Notes: generated from the letters alone by a model not told the origin. DNA of 64,000 nt from Tenericutes bacterium MZ-XQ (GCA_002838205.1 CP017950.1:1556858-1620857), one strand, 5' to 3'; positions 1 to 8,101 are shown, counted from the first letter of the stretch. Numbers and translations are program-made.

Positions 1-791
1 GTTGCAAGCTCATGTATATTTATATCTCCAAAAAAACCACGAATAAAATCTTTATCAAAACTAAAAGCGTCTGCGATGAGCGGCATATATTCATATATTT
101 TAGGTGCTGATACTGCATCTGCAAAGTCAAGTATGTATATATCAAAATTAGGCGTGATTATGATATTATCTTCTGTTAAATCACCATGTACAAAAACTCT
201 TTTTTCATCTTTGATTTGATTTAGAAAAAGTGTTTGCATATCTTTTATATCTTTTGGACAATCCATCCATTTATCAGATGCTAACGTCCGATTTATAACT
301 TCAATTTCATTGATATGTTCAGATGATTTTGAAAAGCGATCCACAATCCATTTTATCTTCTTACCGATAATGTATTTTTGATCGCTTGATAACGAAGACT
401 TTATGTCTCCTATTGTTATACCATCTATATATTCCATGATCAGGTAATTAAACTCATACTTATCATCAACACTACCTTTCGCGATCATCTTTGGGACTAA
501 GATATCTAGTTTATGAGCTATATCCATAGCCTTTATTTCTGTTTCATATGCTGATGTACTATCATATTCAGATGCTTTTGGAGCAAATATCTTAACTATA
601 TATTTACCCACTTTAAAAACACCATGAGTACCTGGTTTCGTGTTTTCTATTTTACCAAATGGTATTTGTTCAATCTCAAAAATTCTTTTGATTAAAGGTT
701 CAAAAATAGAAACAGATTGAAAAACATCTCCCCATGTTTTCCAATCTCTAATTTCATATTTAAAAAATATATTTCTCTGTTCATAATACAC
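1..791 (-). CDS. APH-family phosphotransferase, partial (3' end beyond window)
   Basis: About 263 codons are visible and the C-terminus runs off the left edge. The protein contains the aminoglycoside/choline phosphotransferase signature VHGDLTEDN (catalytic loop, near residue 212) followed by YILDFADA (metal-binding Asp). An N-lobe-like stretch PGTHGVFKVGKYIVKIF and the helix EYDSTSAYETEIKAM precede it. This family transfers phosphate from ATP to small molecules or antibiotics; the substrate cannot be read here. The start is uncertain. The GTG at 791 is in frame but has a weak ribosome site. A better placed ATG (782-784) is out of frame and would join the gene only if the six-base A run at 762-767 were one base longer. 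A TATAAT-like -10 (811-816) lies just upstream. Confidence 0.8.
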   Translation of the reverse strand, partial: MYYEQRNIFFKYEIRDWKTWGDVFQSVSIFEPLIKRIFEIEQIPFGKIENTKPGTHGVFKVGKYIVKIFAPKASEYDSTSAYETEIKAMDIAHKLDILVPKMIAKGSVDDKYEFNYLIMEYIDGITIGDIKSSLSSDQKYIIGKKIKWIVDRFSKSSEHINEIEVINRTLASDKWMDCPKDIKDMQTLFLNQIKDEKRVFVHGDLTEDNIIITPNFDIYILDFADAVSAPKIYEYMPLIADAFSFDKDFIRGFFGDINIHELA

Positions 792-842
792 CTTTTTAAC
801 TCTGCAGTCTATTATACTATATATTCGCTGATGATAATCCTG

Positions 843-1331
843 TTACCAAAAAGGTTCAAGTTTAACATCTATATGATGTGTGATCGCTTTTTTCTCTACT
901 TTATCTTCTTCAATATTAAACGCATAGCCAATCTTATCTTTATGTATATACCCCTTATATGGAGTAATCTTTATATAACAAACACTATCTAGTGATTCAT
1001 TATTGACTTCTTCATACCAATGGTGAAACACTTTCATGTATACATCTCGAATGGATTTGTTTTTCTCTTCTAAAGGATGACCAACAACAGATGCCTTTGA
1101 CCAAAATCTGTTATGTCCTCCATCAGATATCATCACATTTTCATTACTCATGATTTCATTGACGTAGTTACATCTCAAATCTGTCACCACCCAAAAAGAA
1201 CCATCGTGATAAAAAGTATCTACTGATCTAACTGATGGTACATTATCTTTTGCTGTAGCAATTAATAGTATCGTGTCTTGTTGATATTTATCTTTAATAA
1301 TATCTATGATTCCGCTTTCTTTAACGTTCAT
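843..1331 (-). CDS. pyridoxamine 5'-phosphate oxidase-like (FMN split-barrel) protein
   Basis: A protein of about 162 residues with the pattern of the small PNPOx-like flavin split-barrel family: an N-terminal helix, LLIATAKDNVPSVRSVDTFY, FWVVTD, then the helix YVNEIMSNENVMISD. Members bind FMN or F420 and reduce small molecules; the substrate is unknown. The reading frame is open to 1382, but family length and a GAGAGG ribosome-site candidate favour the internal ATG at 1331. A promoter-like TATAAT after its stop separates it from the phosphotransferase gene. Confidence 0.65.
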   Translation of the reverse strand: MNVKESGIIDIIKDKYQQDTILLIATAKDNVPSVRSVDTFYHDGSFWVVTDLRCNYVNEIMSNENVMISDGGHNRFWSKASVVGHPLEEKNKSIRDVYMKVFHHWYEEVNNESLDSVCYIKITPYKGYIHKDKIGYAFNIEEDKVEKKAITHHIDVKLEPFW

Positions 1332-1450
1332 TTCTTTGTTTTTTCCTCTCGCTATAATATTATATTTGATTTTTGAATCCATGCTTTAAGCAATAATCCT
1401 GTGCACTCCTATATATAAATATAACATTTAATTATAACATTTACAATTAA

Positions 1451-1479
1451 AAAAAGATGCTTAATAATCAAGCATCTCT
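1451..1479 (-). terminator. Rho-independent terminator
   Basis: On the minus strand an 8-bp stem (AGATGCTT / AAGCATCT, 7-nt loop) is followed by a run of six to seven T. It lies downstream of the HTH gene that ends at 1570. Confidence 0.75.
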
Positions 1480-1500
1480 TTGTTATAAACTTGTGTCTTT

Positions 1501-1549
1501 ATTACGGAGTTTTACCCGATTTTGATGTATACATTACGGAGTTTTACCC
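1501..1549. repeat. 17-bp direct repeat, two copies 32 bp apart
   Basis: ATTACGGAGTTTTACCC occurs exactly at 1501-1517 and 1533-1549. The spacing resembles multiple protein-binding sites at transposon ends, and the TTTTACCC core recalls the TTTTACACCC iterons of the ~220-bp repeats further right. No transposase gene is nearby. Confidence 0.6.
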
Positions 1550-1569
1550 TAAAATATTGTGTGTTGCTT

Positions 1570-2304
1570 TTATTTCCAAAACGGTTTTTTATTTTTTCTT
1601 CTCTCAACTTTTTCAGATAAAAAATCATCTATATCTATATCGTTTATAGTAGGAACATATATCCTTGGACCTTTAATAGTATAGATAAGAAGATAATCTT
1701 TTTTTCTAATATAGTAATCAATCAATTCGTACGGAATCGTTTTTTTATTGAAATAGAAACAATCATAAATGAGATAATCGTTATGAAATTCGATATGAAT
1801 ATTATGTTGATTCTCAGTCTTTTTTAGAATATTGATATAAATATAAAACGGATAGATGATCAATCCAATCATGTTGCTAATAAAGCCAATAATTAAAGCA
1901 ATTCTAGCAATTTGAATTTCCATATTCAATGCACTTAAAAAAGATAATAGCGCAAAAATTAAAAAGGCAAGGCTTAAGAAGAACATAATCATATCAGCTT
2001 TTGAGTTTAAGTACTTGTAATCTCTACTATAAACTACATGTTTATCTTCTTTATATTCGATACTAAATAGTGAAGTTTCTTCAATATTTTCTACTATTGT
2101 TCTCACATCTTTTACACCAACTAATTCATCAATAGATGTATTAAATAACTTTGCAAAGGAAATCAGATTTTCCACAGATGGAGAAGCTTGATTTGTTTCC
2201 CACAAACTAATACTTTGTCTAGAAACACCTAATTTGTTAGCCACTTCTTCTTGTGACAGACCTTTTTCTTTTCTTAATTCGTATATTTTTATTCCATAAT
2301 CCAT
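1570..2304 (-). CDS. XRE-family HTH regulator with membrane-anchored C-terminal half
   Basis: The first ~60 residues are a Cro/CI-type helix-turn-helix (LRKEKGLSQEEVANKLGVSR, then WETNQASPS). Residues ~100-160 form two to three hydrophobic segments (MIMFFLSLAFLIFALLSFL; IALIIGFISNMIGLIIYPFY), and a soluble tail of ~80 residues follows. This is the layout of membrane-tethered XRE regulators. The ATG has GGGGTGAT as ribosome site and a TATAAT box ~25 nt upstream, so it is probably its own transcription unit. The target is unknown. Confidence 0.8.
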   Translation of the reverse strand: MDYGIKIYELRKEKGLSQEEVANKLGVSRQSISLWETNQASPSVENLISFAKLFNTSIDELVGVKDVRTIVENIEETSLFSIEYKEDKHVVYSRDYKYLNSKADMIMFFLSLAFLIFALLSFLSALNMEIQIARIALIIGFISNMIGLIIYPFYIYINILKKTENQHNIHIEFHNDYLIYDCFYFNKKTIPYELIDYYIRKKDYLLIYTIKGPRIYVPTINDIDIDDFLSEKVERRKNKKPFWK

Positions 2305-2435
2305 TTTATCACCCCATAGAAGAATTATACTATTAACTAACAGAATAACCCACCAACTTCATTATCCATTTTGTCAAGTATGACTTGCACATGTATTACA
2401 GAACAAATTTTAAATGAATTACAATAATTTTATCA

Positions 2436-2470
2436 CAAAAAAAAGAATTTGAGAAATAGTCTCAAATTCT
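2436..2470 (-). terminator. Rho-independent terminator
   Basis: A perfect 10-bp stem AGAATTTGAG / CTCAAATTCT with a 7-nt loop is followed on the minus strand by eight T. It probably ends transcripts coming from the acidic small gene or the bacteriocin cluster to its right. Confidence 0.8.
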
Positions 2471-2770
2471 GTCTTAGTCATTGGAGTCTCTGTTAACCTT
2501 AAAGGGTCGTGTTTTTGGGGGCTCTTTAACCCTAACTGGTAAGAAATTGCTAATTCGAGAAAAATCGAGTAAGTAGTGGTATCTATGGGTAAATTATGGA
2601 AAATAGTTGACCTACTACAACTGGTAAGAAAATGACCTAAAGTGGAAAATACTGGAAAATTCGAGAAAGTAAATACCTGATTATTCCACTTAATTTAGTA
2701 TTGAAAATGAAATGTTTTTTTTAATTCCGGTTCACTAATGTAATCGAAATCGTCTAGTTTCTACAAAAAA
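2471..2770. other. gene-free stretch with degenerate direct repeats
   Basis: No convincing gene is seen. The stretch has scattered direct repeats: CAACTGGTAAGAAA-like at ~2535 and ~2620, AATTCGAGAAA twice, and ATCGAGTAAGTAGTGG. These words recur in the intergenic repeats elsewhere in the window (TTTACTCGATTTTTCCAC read on the other strand). It looks like a decayed copy of a mobile-element end. Confidence 0.4.
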
Positions 2771-3058
2771 CTACTTATCTTCATAATGTTCTGATTTTAC
2801 TTCATCCTCATCATACTCATGTTTTTCGCTAGACTCATCATCAGATTTAGCATACCATGTTTTGTCTTCAGTCCCATCTGAATTATGATCATGCACACAA
2901 ACATCTCTATCGTTAGATTCATTGTTGTGCTGTGATTTATAGTAATCCGAGCCTTTTTCTATGTCAGTTGTGCTACCATCAGATGTTGTATATGAACTAA
3001 GTTCAACAGGTCCTTCAGTAGTTTCAATCACCTTGCTCCAAGATTTTTTATCAGGCAT
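2771..3058 (-). CDS. small acidic protein of unknown function
   Basis: A 95-residue soluble protein with no signal peptide and an extremely acidic, Ser/Asp/Glu/His-rich C-terminal half (DDESSEKHEYDEDEVKSEH). The ribosome site AAAGGAGATAATCA before ATG is good, so it is likely real. It lies next to the bacteriocin-like cluster, but nothing in the sequence shows a role. I do not recognise the family. Confidence 0.55.
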   Translation of the reverse strand: MPDKKSWSKVIETTEGPVELSSYTTSDGSTTDIEKGSDYYKSQHNNESNDRDVCVHDHNSDGTEDKTWYAKSDDESSEKHEYDEDEVKSEHYEDK

Positions 3059-3187
3059 TGATTATCTCCTTTCATTTAATTTATCATCTCTCTATATATT
3101 CGTGAAAAATTAATGTTACCTTCATCTTTATAACTCTATTATTTAATATATGTTCATCATTAATGAAAATATAGAAATATTGCTAAC

Positions 3188-4054
3188 TTAAAAATCATTT
3201 GATCCAATCTTCTCTTTGTATTCTAAGATAAATTTATCCCACAATAACTTTGCTTCTTTTTTATATATACTCCAATATGGGATAATAAAAACCACAAGTA
3301 AGGCGAATATATAAGTATTTGAAGAGCTAAGAACAAAGTTATGAAAAATATAGAGTGAGAAAGGAACAATAGCTGTTAGAATTACAGATACACCTAATTT
3401 TAAGCCTATTTTTTTATTAATTATAAAGTCCATATAAAAAATCCTTAGAATATAAAAACAAAGCAATATACTTATGAATATTAGTACAATTCCAAAGATT
3501 CTCATAACAGTACTATTAACAAATATGATTGACATAATTAATAATACATATGAAAAACCCAAACAAAAAGTATTAAAATGTAATTTTGAAATCATTGTTT
3601 TTGAAGCACTAAATAATTCTCTAAGATTCTCATCATCAGCAATATTAGCTAAATTATTCATAGTCATGTCTGGAATTTGATAACTATTTAAAAAAACTTC
3701 TTTAAACTTCTTGTTGTGAAATATGTAATTATCCATCATATGCGACACAAAAATTAGGCAAATCAACACACTAAATAATAGAACTTGTACAGTAGACATT
3801 AAAATATATTTTCCAGCATTATAACCTAATAATACAAGCAATACTTTGACGAGGAATGTTAAAGCATAATATTTTCTGATATCTGGTTGGAAAATTTTAA
3901 AATAGTTAGCAAAAATAAAGATAAAAAGATATGGTGAGACCAAAAAAAATCCATTAGTACTCTCTAGCCCAAAATTAGATATAACAATAGACAAAATAAC
4001 TATATCTAAATAAAAAAACATATTAATAATAAAATAAATTTTACTTTTAGCCAT
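3188..4054 (-). CDS. polytopic membrane protein beside bacteriocin-like gene
   Basis: About 288 residues with roughly eight hydrophobic segments, interrupted by a soluble loop around NLANIADDENLRELFSASK. I do not recognise the family. The start chosen is the ATG at 4054, because TTTGGAGGAG sits 6 nt before it; the frame is open slightly further upstream. It starts 59 nt downstream of the bacteriocin-like gene on the same strand, so an immunity or export role is plausible. That is inference from position and topology only. Confidence 0.6.
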   Translation of the reverse strand: MAKSKIYFIINMFFYLDIVILSIVISNFGLESTNGFFLVSPYLFIFIFANYFKIFQPDIRKYYALTFLVKVLLVLLGYNAGKYILMSTVQVLLFSVLICLIFVSHMMDNYIFHNKKFKEVFLNSYQIPDMTMNNLANIADDENLRELFSASKTMISKLHFNTFCLGFSYVLLIMSIIFVNSTVMRIFGIVLIFISILLCFYILRIFYMDFIINKKIGLKLGVSVILTAIVPFSLYIFHNFVLSSSNTYIFALLVVFIIPYWSIYKKEAKLLWDKFILEYKEKIGSNDF

Positions 4055-4113
4055 ATTGTGCTCCTCCAAAGGTATTCCACACCAAACACAAGTTTGGTGT
4101 GGATCCTACTTAA

Positions 4114-4482
4114 TTATTGGACAGAAAATGAGAATGTTCCTGTTGGTATTCCCCAAAAGGTATTTGCTTGAATCATTATACCTTTTCGTGACCCGGCAGC
4201 ATCAATTAAAGCAACAGCTAATTGGGCTGCGTGTGCTAGAATATAAGCACTAGCTAACAAGCCTAAAACTGGGATTGAAATACCTACAGTAGCTGCGATT
4301 AAATGCACTCCCATGTAAGCGTAAGTGACTGTCATTCCTGACATCATTGCGGCACCTAAAAGTCCAACTAAGTCATTATATGATATGTAAAGTAAATCGA
4401 CAGTTCCTCCACCATTTACATCATACATTTCATCTTCAGTCATTAGTTCCCAAGAATTATCTAAAGTCATCGCGTATGTCAT
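4114..4482 (-). CDS. bacteriocin-like precursor with double-glycine leader
   Basis: A protein of about 122 residues. The leader MTYAMTLDNSWELMTEDEMYDVNGGG ends in a Gly-Gly processing site preceded by the MxDV pattern typical of leaders cut by C39-peptidase ABC exporters. The remaining ~97 residues are small-residue-rich and hydrophobic (LVGLLGAAMMSGMTV, LIAATVGISIPVLGLLASAY), as in pore-forming bacteriocins. The ATG at 4482 follows a consensus AGGAGGTGA site. The leader and 70 bp upstream are almost the same as those of the broken paralogue at 5553-5866. No C39 exporter is present in this window, so export must rely on genes elsewhere. Confidence 0.7.
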   Translation of the reverse strand: MTYAMTLDNSWELMTEDEMYDVNGGGTVDLLYISYNDLVGLLGAAMMSGMTVTYAYMGVHLIAATVGISIPVLGLLASAYILAHAAQLAVALIDAAGSRKGIMIQANTFWGIPTGTFSFSVQ

Positions 4483-4552
4483 TTTTTTCACCTCCTATTC
4501 TATCACAGATTTTCTTCATCATAAACCCTTTTCTCCTATAGATATTTACCCT
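4483..4552 (-). promoter_or_regulatory. conserved upstream region of bacteriocin-like gene, copy 1
   Basis: Seventy bases upstream of the start codon match 5867-5936 at all but a few positions, including the ribosome site AGGAGGTGA and an AT-rich promoter-like part (AAAAGGGTTTATGATGAAG, then TCTGTGATAGAA). The two bacteriocin-like genes are probably co-regulated. Confidence 0.6.
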
Positions 4553-4651
4553 CTTAGATTGATTGTTGATGATTAGTCAACTTATAGGGTACTTCAGATC
4601 CATAATCCCTCTACCGCCATAAACGTGTGATTTCGTTTCCCTTATTGTGTT

Positions 4652-5122
4652 TTAATTGACTTTGATATAGACTTCTAAGTCAACTTCGTTCTTCTTTTGT
4701 TCTTTCTTTTTAGTCTTTTTATCAATCTTCATCACTTGATGTACTGGACTGATTGGTTCTAGTTCATGTTTTTTAATGTAGTCATTTACTTCTTTGGTTG
4801 CTATAGAAGCGTTTTGTGGATGACCTTTATATTTAGAGACGACACAATTGGTTAATTCATAAATGGGTAGATATGAAAACTTGTTACTACCTATGGTGGG
4901 TTGATTCATTTCTATATAAAAATCCATCACGAGTCTTTGTTTACCTGTTTCAAAGTTTAATCCCTTAGTAATGGTTAAGATACGTGTTGCTTTACCTTTT
5001 TTACTTTCAATATAGTGAATCATCTCACCAATGATGTCATCCATCTCATGGTTATAAAGAATCGCTTGATATTTTAAGATATGAGTAAGTTTAAGTTCTG
5101 CACATGTTTCGATAAATTTCAT
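4652..5122 (-). CDS. GyrI-like / effector-binding-domain protein (possible fragment)
   Basis: A 156-residue protein. The segments starting at MKFIETCAELKLTHILKYQ and running through FETGKQRLVMDFYIEM resemble the small-molecule-binding GyrI-like domain found at the C-terminus of MerR/AraC-type regulators. No DNA-binding domain is attached. The last ~25 residues are lysine-rich (KIDKKTKKKEQKKNE). The ATG lacks a good ribosome site of its own. A strong AAAGGTGG site upstream instead serves a five-codon reading frame that ends just before it, so translational coupling or an N-terminal truncation is possible. It sits between the two bacteriocin-like genes. Confidence 0.45.
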   Translation of the reverse strand: MKFIETCAELKLTHILKYQAILYNHEMDDIIGEMIHYIESKKGKATRILTITKGLNFETGKQRLVMDFYIEMNQPTIGSNKFSYLPIYELTNCVVSKYKGHPQNASIATKEVNDYIKKHELEPISPVHQVMKIDKKTKKKEQKKNEVDLEVYIKVN

Positions 5123-5196
5123 TTTGACTAATTTTGCATTTTCATTCCACCTTTTAAATACATTTGAAAACGCGATTGATAAATGCGATTGGCATA

Positions 5197-5251
5197 AAAA
5201 AAGAACTTATAACTCTATGAAGTTTTCCGCTTCATTTCATTATAAGTTCCT
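5197..5251 (-). terminator. Rho-independent terminator with long two-part stem
   Basis: A 10-bp outer stem GAACTTATAA / TTATAAGTTC and an inner ATGAAG / CTTCAT stem are followed on the minus strand by seven T. It lies downstream of the small membrane protein gene (5292-5525) and closes that bacteriocin-like unit. Confidence 0.8.
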
Positions 5252-5291
5252 TGACTACTCTGATAACTACTCTAATACTAAAATTGTATAA

Positions 5292-5525
5292 TCATGTATT
5301 CTCTTTATGAAGTTGCTTCTTGTACTCATGCAAAATGTAATAATATCCTAAAAATGATACAAGTACTAACAAAAAATATGCAATAAGTAAATTGAAGTCT
5401 ATGTTATGCAAATTGAGTATATATAAACTGACTTGTACTCCAAAGTTCATTGCTAGCAAAAATGAAACACATAATGACAAAACTCTAATTCTATTTATTG
5501 ACTTATTTTTTTCATTAATTTGCAT
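5292..5525 (-). CDS. small two-TM protein, candidate bacteriocin immunity protein
   Basis: A 77-residue protein with two hydrophobic segments (VLSLCVSFLLAMNFGVQVSLY; LLIAYFLLVLVSFLGYYYIL) and a basic tail HEYKKQLHKEN. The site AAGGAAAGGAAGCGG precedes the ATG. It starts 27 nt after the bacteriocin-like reading frame that stops at 5553 and ends at a terminator, which is the typical place and size of an immunity gene. Function is inferred from context. Confidence 0.6.
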   Translation of the reverse strand: MQINEKNKSINRIRVLSLCVSFLLAMNFGVQVSLYILNLHNIDFNLLIAYFLLVLVSFLGYYYILHEYKKQLHKENT

Positions 5526-5552
5526 ATAACCGCTTCCTTTCCTTAATAAATG

Positions 5553-5866
5553 CTAGCTTGTCATCCAATTTCCAACTGCTATTCCGAGGGATATTCCCCC
5601 AGCAACAGAAGTTGCAAAAAAACCAAGTGCAACTTTAGCACCAACTGCACCTACAAGTGCTGATACAGGTCCTAGTACCATGACTGCTGACCATCCAGCA
5701 ACCAAGATAGCACCGGCTGTTACTATGATTGCTGTAGCAATTGCAGCTATAGCTAAAGCTCCTAGTGCTGCAGCCCACCAAGGAATACTGCCCCCCCATT
5801 AACATCATACATCTCTTCTTCACTCATGAGTTCCCATGAGTTGTCTAATGTCATTGCGTATGTCAT
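5553..5866 (-). pseudogene. bacteriocin-like precursor, frameshifted in a G7 tract (possible phase variation)
   Basis: The leader reads MTYAMTLDNSWELMSEEEMYDVNGG, close to that of the gene at 4114, and starts at the ATG at 5866 after AGGAGGTGA. Immediately after the Gly-Gly codons a run of seven G (5791-5797 on this strand as C) puts the rest out of frame and stops it ten codons later. With eight G the frame continues as GSIPWWAAALGALAIAAIAT... for ~80 more residues, very hydrophobic and Gly/Ala-rich, ending in AVGNWMTS and the TAG at 5553. The downstream frame is fully open, so the defect is recent, a slippage switch, or a sequencing error. Confidence 0.7.
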
Positions 5867-5936
5867 ATTTTTCACCTCCTATTCTATCACAGATTTTCTT
5901 TATCATAAACCCTTTTCTCCTATAGATATTTACCCT
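5867..5936 (-). promoter_or_regulatory. conserved upstream region of bacteriocin-like gene, copy 2
   Basis: This is the near-identical partner of 4483-4552: same AGGAGGTGA site, same AT-rich upstream part, with a few substitutions. Identity ends abruptly at the start of the long inverted repeat at 5937. Confidence 0.6.
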
Positions 5937-6004
5937 GTTAATAATATTGATAAAATGTACATTATTTAAAAGTGATTTATGTACATTTTATCAATATTAT
6001 TAAC
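5937..6004. repeat. perfect 26-bp inverted repeat
   Basis: The arms 5937-5962 and 5979-6004 are exact reverse complements (GTTAATAATATTGATAAAAT... outward), with a 16-nt spacer. There is no T run after either arm, so it is not an ordinary terminator. The right arm covers the stop codon of the gene ending at 6000. The left arm begins exactly where homology between the two bacteriocin-like upstream regions stops, which suggests a recombination or insertion scar. Confidence 0.85.
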
Positions 6005-6776
6005 AATAAATGTATGTTTGTTCTTTTTGTATATATTTGTTGGTTATTGAAAAGTTGTTAATATGACAATGTAAACTGCTCAAACTATATAGCCCACTAT
6101 AAAAGTCAATGTTTTCATGTGTATGATGATTAATGTTTAGTAGCATTGTTTTAATCATTTGCCAATTGCTCGGAATATTTTTGCCATCATAAAGCCATGA
6201 GTTTGGTCTTTTAATATCTTTTGTTTTTACGTTTTGGTTAAAGTTATTCTTAAAATAGTCTTTTAAAAATGTGAGGTTTTGTTGATAATACTGTTCGACC
6301 GTCATTTTATTATTACTAGAGTTTATATTCCACTTTTTAAAGTCAAAAGGTGGTTTAATATAGCTTTTTCTCATATTAATAACATAATCAGCATTTATAT
6401 ATCTTTGGATATCCGTATATGATTGAAATATTTCTATTTGTTCTTCGGTCATATTTAATATTTGATTTATGTATGAAACATCTTCCAAAACTTGTCTAAT
6501 TTTTGAATAGAAAATAGCATTATTTTTTTGATAATATCCAATTAATAAATCTCTTAAATCTTCAGCAAATATGTCAACCAACTTGCCTAGTGATCTTTTT
6601 TTTCTTTCGCCTAATCCATTTTCTATAAATGATGCCGTTATACCAACAGTCATCATTGAAAATTCAGCTCTGATATTATATGGCACTTGATTATAATCCA
6701 CCTGTTTAAAATTACTCGCATCGGAAAACTTATTACTTAATTTAGTGAAAAAATCTTTTTTAAATAATGACAAATT
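6000..6776 (-). pseudogene. 3' part of an unknown gene split by IS3
   Basis: The 257-codon open frame has no proper start of its own: it opens at the very edge of the IS3 element. If the element and one copy of the ATT duplication are removed, the frame is continuous with the reading frame at 8102-8842 (...KKRIPN then LSLFKKDFFTKLSNKF...). This gives one protein of ~500 residues. The part here is helical, with segments such as VDIFAEDLRDLLIGYYQKN and a C-terminal block with several His (NINHHTHENIDF). I do not recognise the family. Confidence 0.7.
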
Positions 6777-6874
6777 GAAACTATTTGATTAAAACGGACA
6801 ACTTAAAAAAAGGCTAGGACATAGTATAGTGTTCTAGCTTTTTTTGTTAGAATGAATATAAAGGAGTCGTTAGA

Positions 6875-7222
6875 ATGAATGAAAGAAAAACAAGAAAGCA
6901 TCCATCGTATACAATTGATGAGAAAAACAAGATTGTAGAACTGTATTTAAGCAAAGAGAAAACACAGCGTCAAATACTTAGAAGTTTTGATATTGTTCAT
7001 AGTCAATTAGATTTATGGGTAAAACAGTATCGAAAGCATGGCACTTGTGTAGATCGTAGAGGAAAAGGTACGAAAAAAGATATACCAAACAAAGGTAGAC
7101 CTAAGAAGCTTAACTTGGACATCATGAGTAAAGAAGAACTGTTAAAATATATCAAAAGTGGTGAAGACATAAAAAAAGCGGTAGCCTACCTAAGAACGCG
7201 CGAGAAAAATACCAAGTCATAG
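6875..7222 (+). CDS. IS3 transposase orfA (HTH)
   Basis: A 115-residue protein with an N-terminal helix-turn-helix of the IS3 OrfA type (EKNKIVELYLSKEKTQRQIL, then DIVHSQLDLWVKQY) and a charged C-terminal helix (MSKEELLKYIKSGEDIKKAV) that would mediate oligomerisation. It binds the element ends. Near its 3' end an A5 run (GAGAAAAATACC) allows a -1 slip into orfB to make the fused transposase. The site AAAGGAGTC precedes the ATG. Its translation is the same as that of the copy at 29918. Confidence 0.92.
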   Translation: MNERKTRKHPSYTIDEKNKIVELYLSKEKTQRQILRSFDIVHSQLDLWVKQYRKHGTCVDRRGKGTKKDIPNKGRPKKLNLDIMSKEELLKYIKSGEDIKKAVAYLRTREKNTKS

Positions 7223-7260
7223 ACCAATTAAAGGATCGTTATTCTATCATCTATCTCTGC

Positions 7261-8070
7261 ATGAGGATGTCATGTTCAAGAAGCGGTTACTATGAATGGA
7301 TTCGCTTAGGTAGGCCAAAATATAAAGCGTTCAATGAATTGCTTAACCATCAGATTGTTAGTCTCTACCATAAAGATAAAAGATGGGGCATAGAAACAAT
7401 TCAAATGAAATTAAAGAAAATACACGGCGTCTTTACCACGAAGAGCACCGTGTATCGATACATGAAACTGAATGGTATTCAGTCTATTATCAGACGAAAG
7501 AGAAAAAGATATAGCAAGGTCAACCATCATCGCATTCCTAATCTCCTTCAAAGAGATTTTACCACAAAAATGTCAAATCAAAAGTGGAGTATAGATGTTT
7601 CTTATTTGCCCACAACACAAGGAACCATCTATTTGTGTGCGATAAAAGATCTCTATGATAAATATATTGTCAGTTACAAAGTTTCCGAAAGAAATGATTT
7701 GAAACTAGTCATGGATACTTTAAAACAAGCAACAAGAACCGTACCCAGAAATTATCGCAAAGGATTAATACTGCATTCTGATCAAGGTACCGCATTTGTT
7801 GGACAAACTTACCATAGGTGGTTGAAAAGACATTGGATAAAACATAGTGTATCAGCAAAAGGCAGCTGCGTAGATAATTGTCCAATAGAATCTTTCTTCA
7901 GTCAATTTAAAAGTGAATGTATGCATCTTCATCATCAAATCACAATAAAACAAATGAAAACACTTGTCGATTCTTACATCACATATTACAATGAAGATAG
8001 ACAAAGTAAAATAATAAAAGAGTTGACACCTCTACAATTGAGAATGTCAACTCTTCCTAGCCTTTTTTAA
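7261..8070 (+). CDS. IS3 transposase orfB (DDE integrase core)
   Basis: A 269-residue frame, extended ~20 codons upstream in the same frame when read through the A5 slip (REKYQVIDQLKDRYSIIYLC). It carries the HTH_21-like region ([20 protein letters not shown]) and the rve catalytic core: first Asp in WSIDVSYL, second in LHSDQGTAF, Glu in [11 protein letters not shown]. It catalyses strand transfer. No nonsense codon is present, so this copy looks active. Confidence 0.93.
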   Translation: MRMSCSRSGYYEWIRLGRPKYKAFNELLNHQIVSLYHKDKRWGIETIQMKLKKIHGVFTTKSTVYRYMKLNGIQSIIRRKRKRYSKVNHHRIPNLLQRDFTTKMSNQKWSIDVSYLPTTQGTIYLCAIKDLYDKYIVSYKVSERNDLKLVMDTLKQATRTVPRNYRKGLILHSDQGTAFVGQTYHRWLKRHWIKHSVSAKGSCVDNCPIESFFSQFKSECMHLHHQITIKQMKTLVDSYITYYNEDRQSKIIKELTPLQLRMSTLPSLF

Positions 8071-8101
8071 TTACTGTCCATATTTAGCAAACAGTTTCAT
8101 T

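Larger units (their letters stand above)
6777..8098 (+). mobile_element. IS3-family insertion sequence, copy 1 (1322 bp)
   Basis: Terminal inverted repeats begin GAAACTATTTGATTAAAACG (left) and GAAACTGTTTGCTAAATATG (right end, complement). ATT is duplicated on both sides (6774-6776 and 8099-8101). The element holds orfA and orfB in the usual overlapping arrangement. It has the same length as the copy at 29820-31141 and matches it wherever I compared them. It interrupts a ~500-codon minus-strand gene. Confidence 0.95.

Noticed and set aside
717-992. 91-codon plus-strand frame opposite the phosphotransferase and oxidoreductase genes
   Set aside because: Antisense shadow; Ile/Phe-rich AT-biased translation without a ribosome site.
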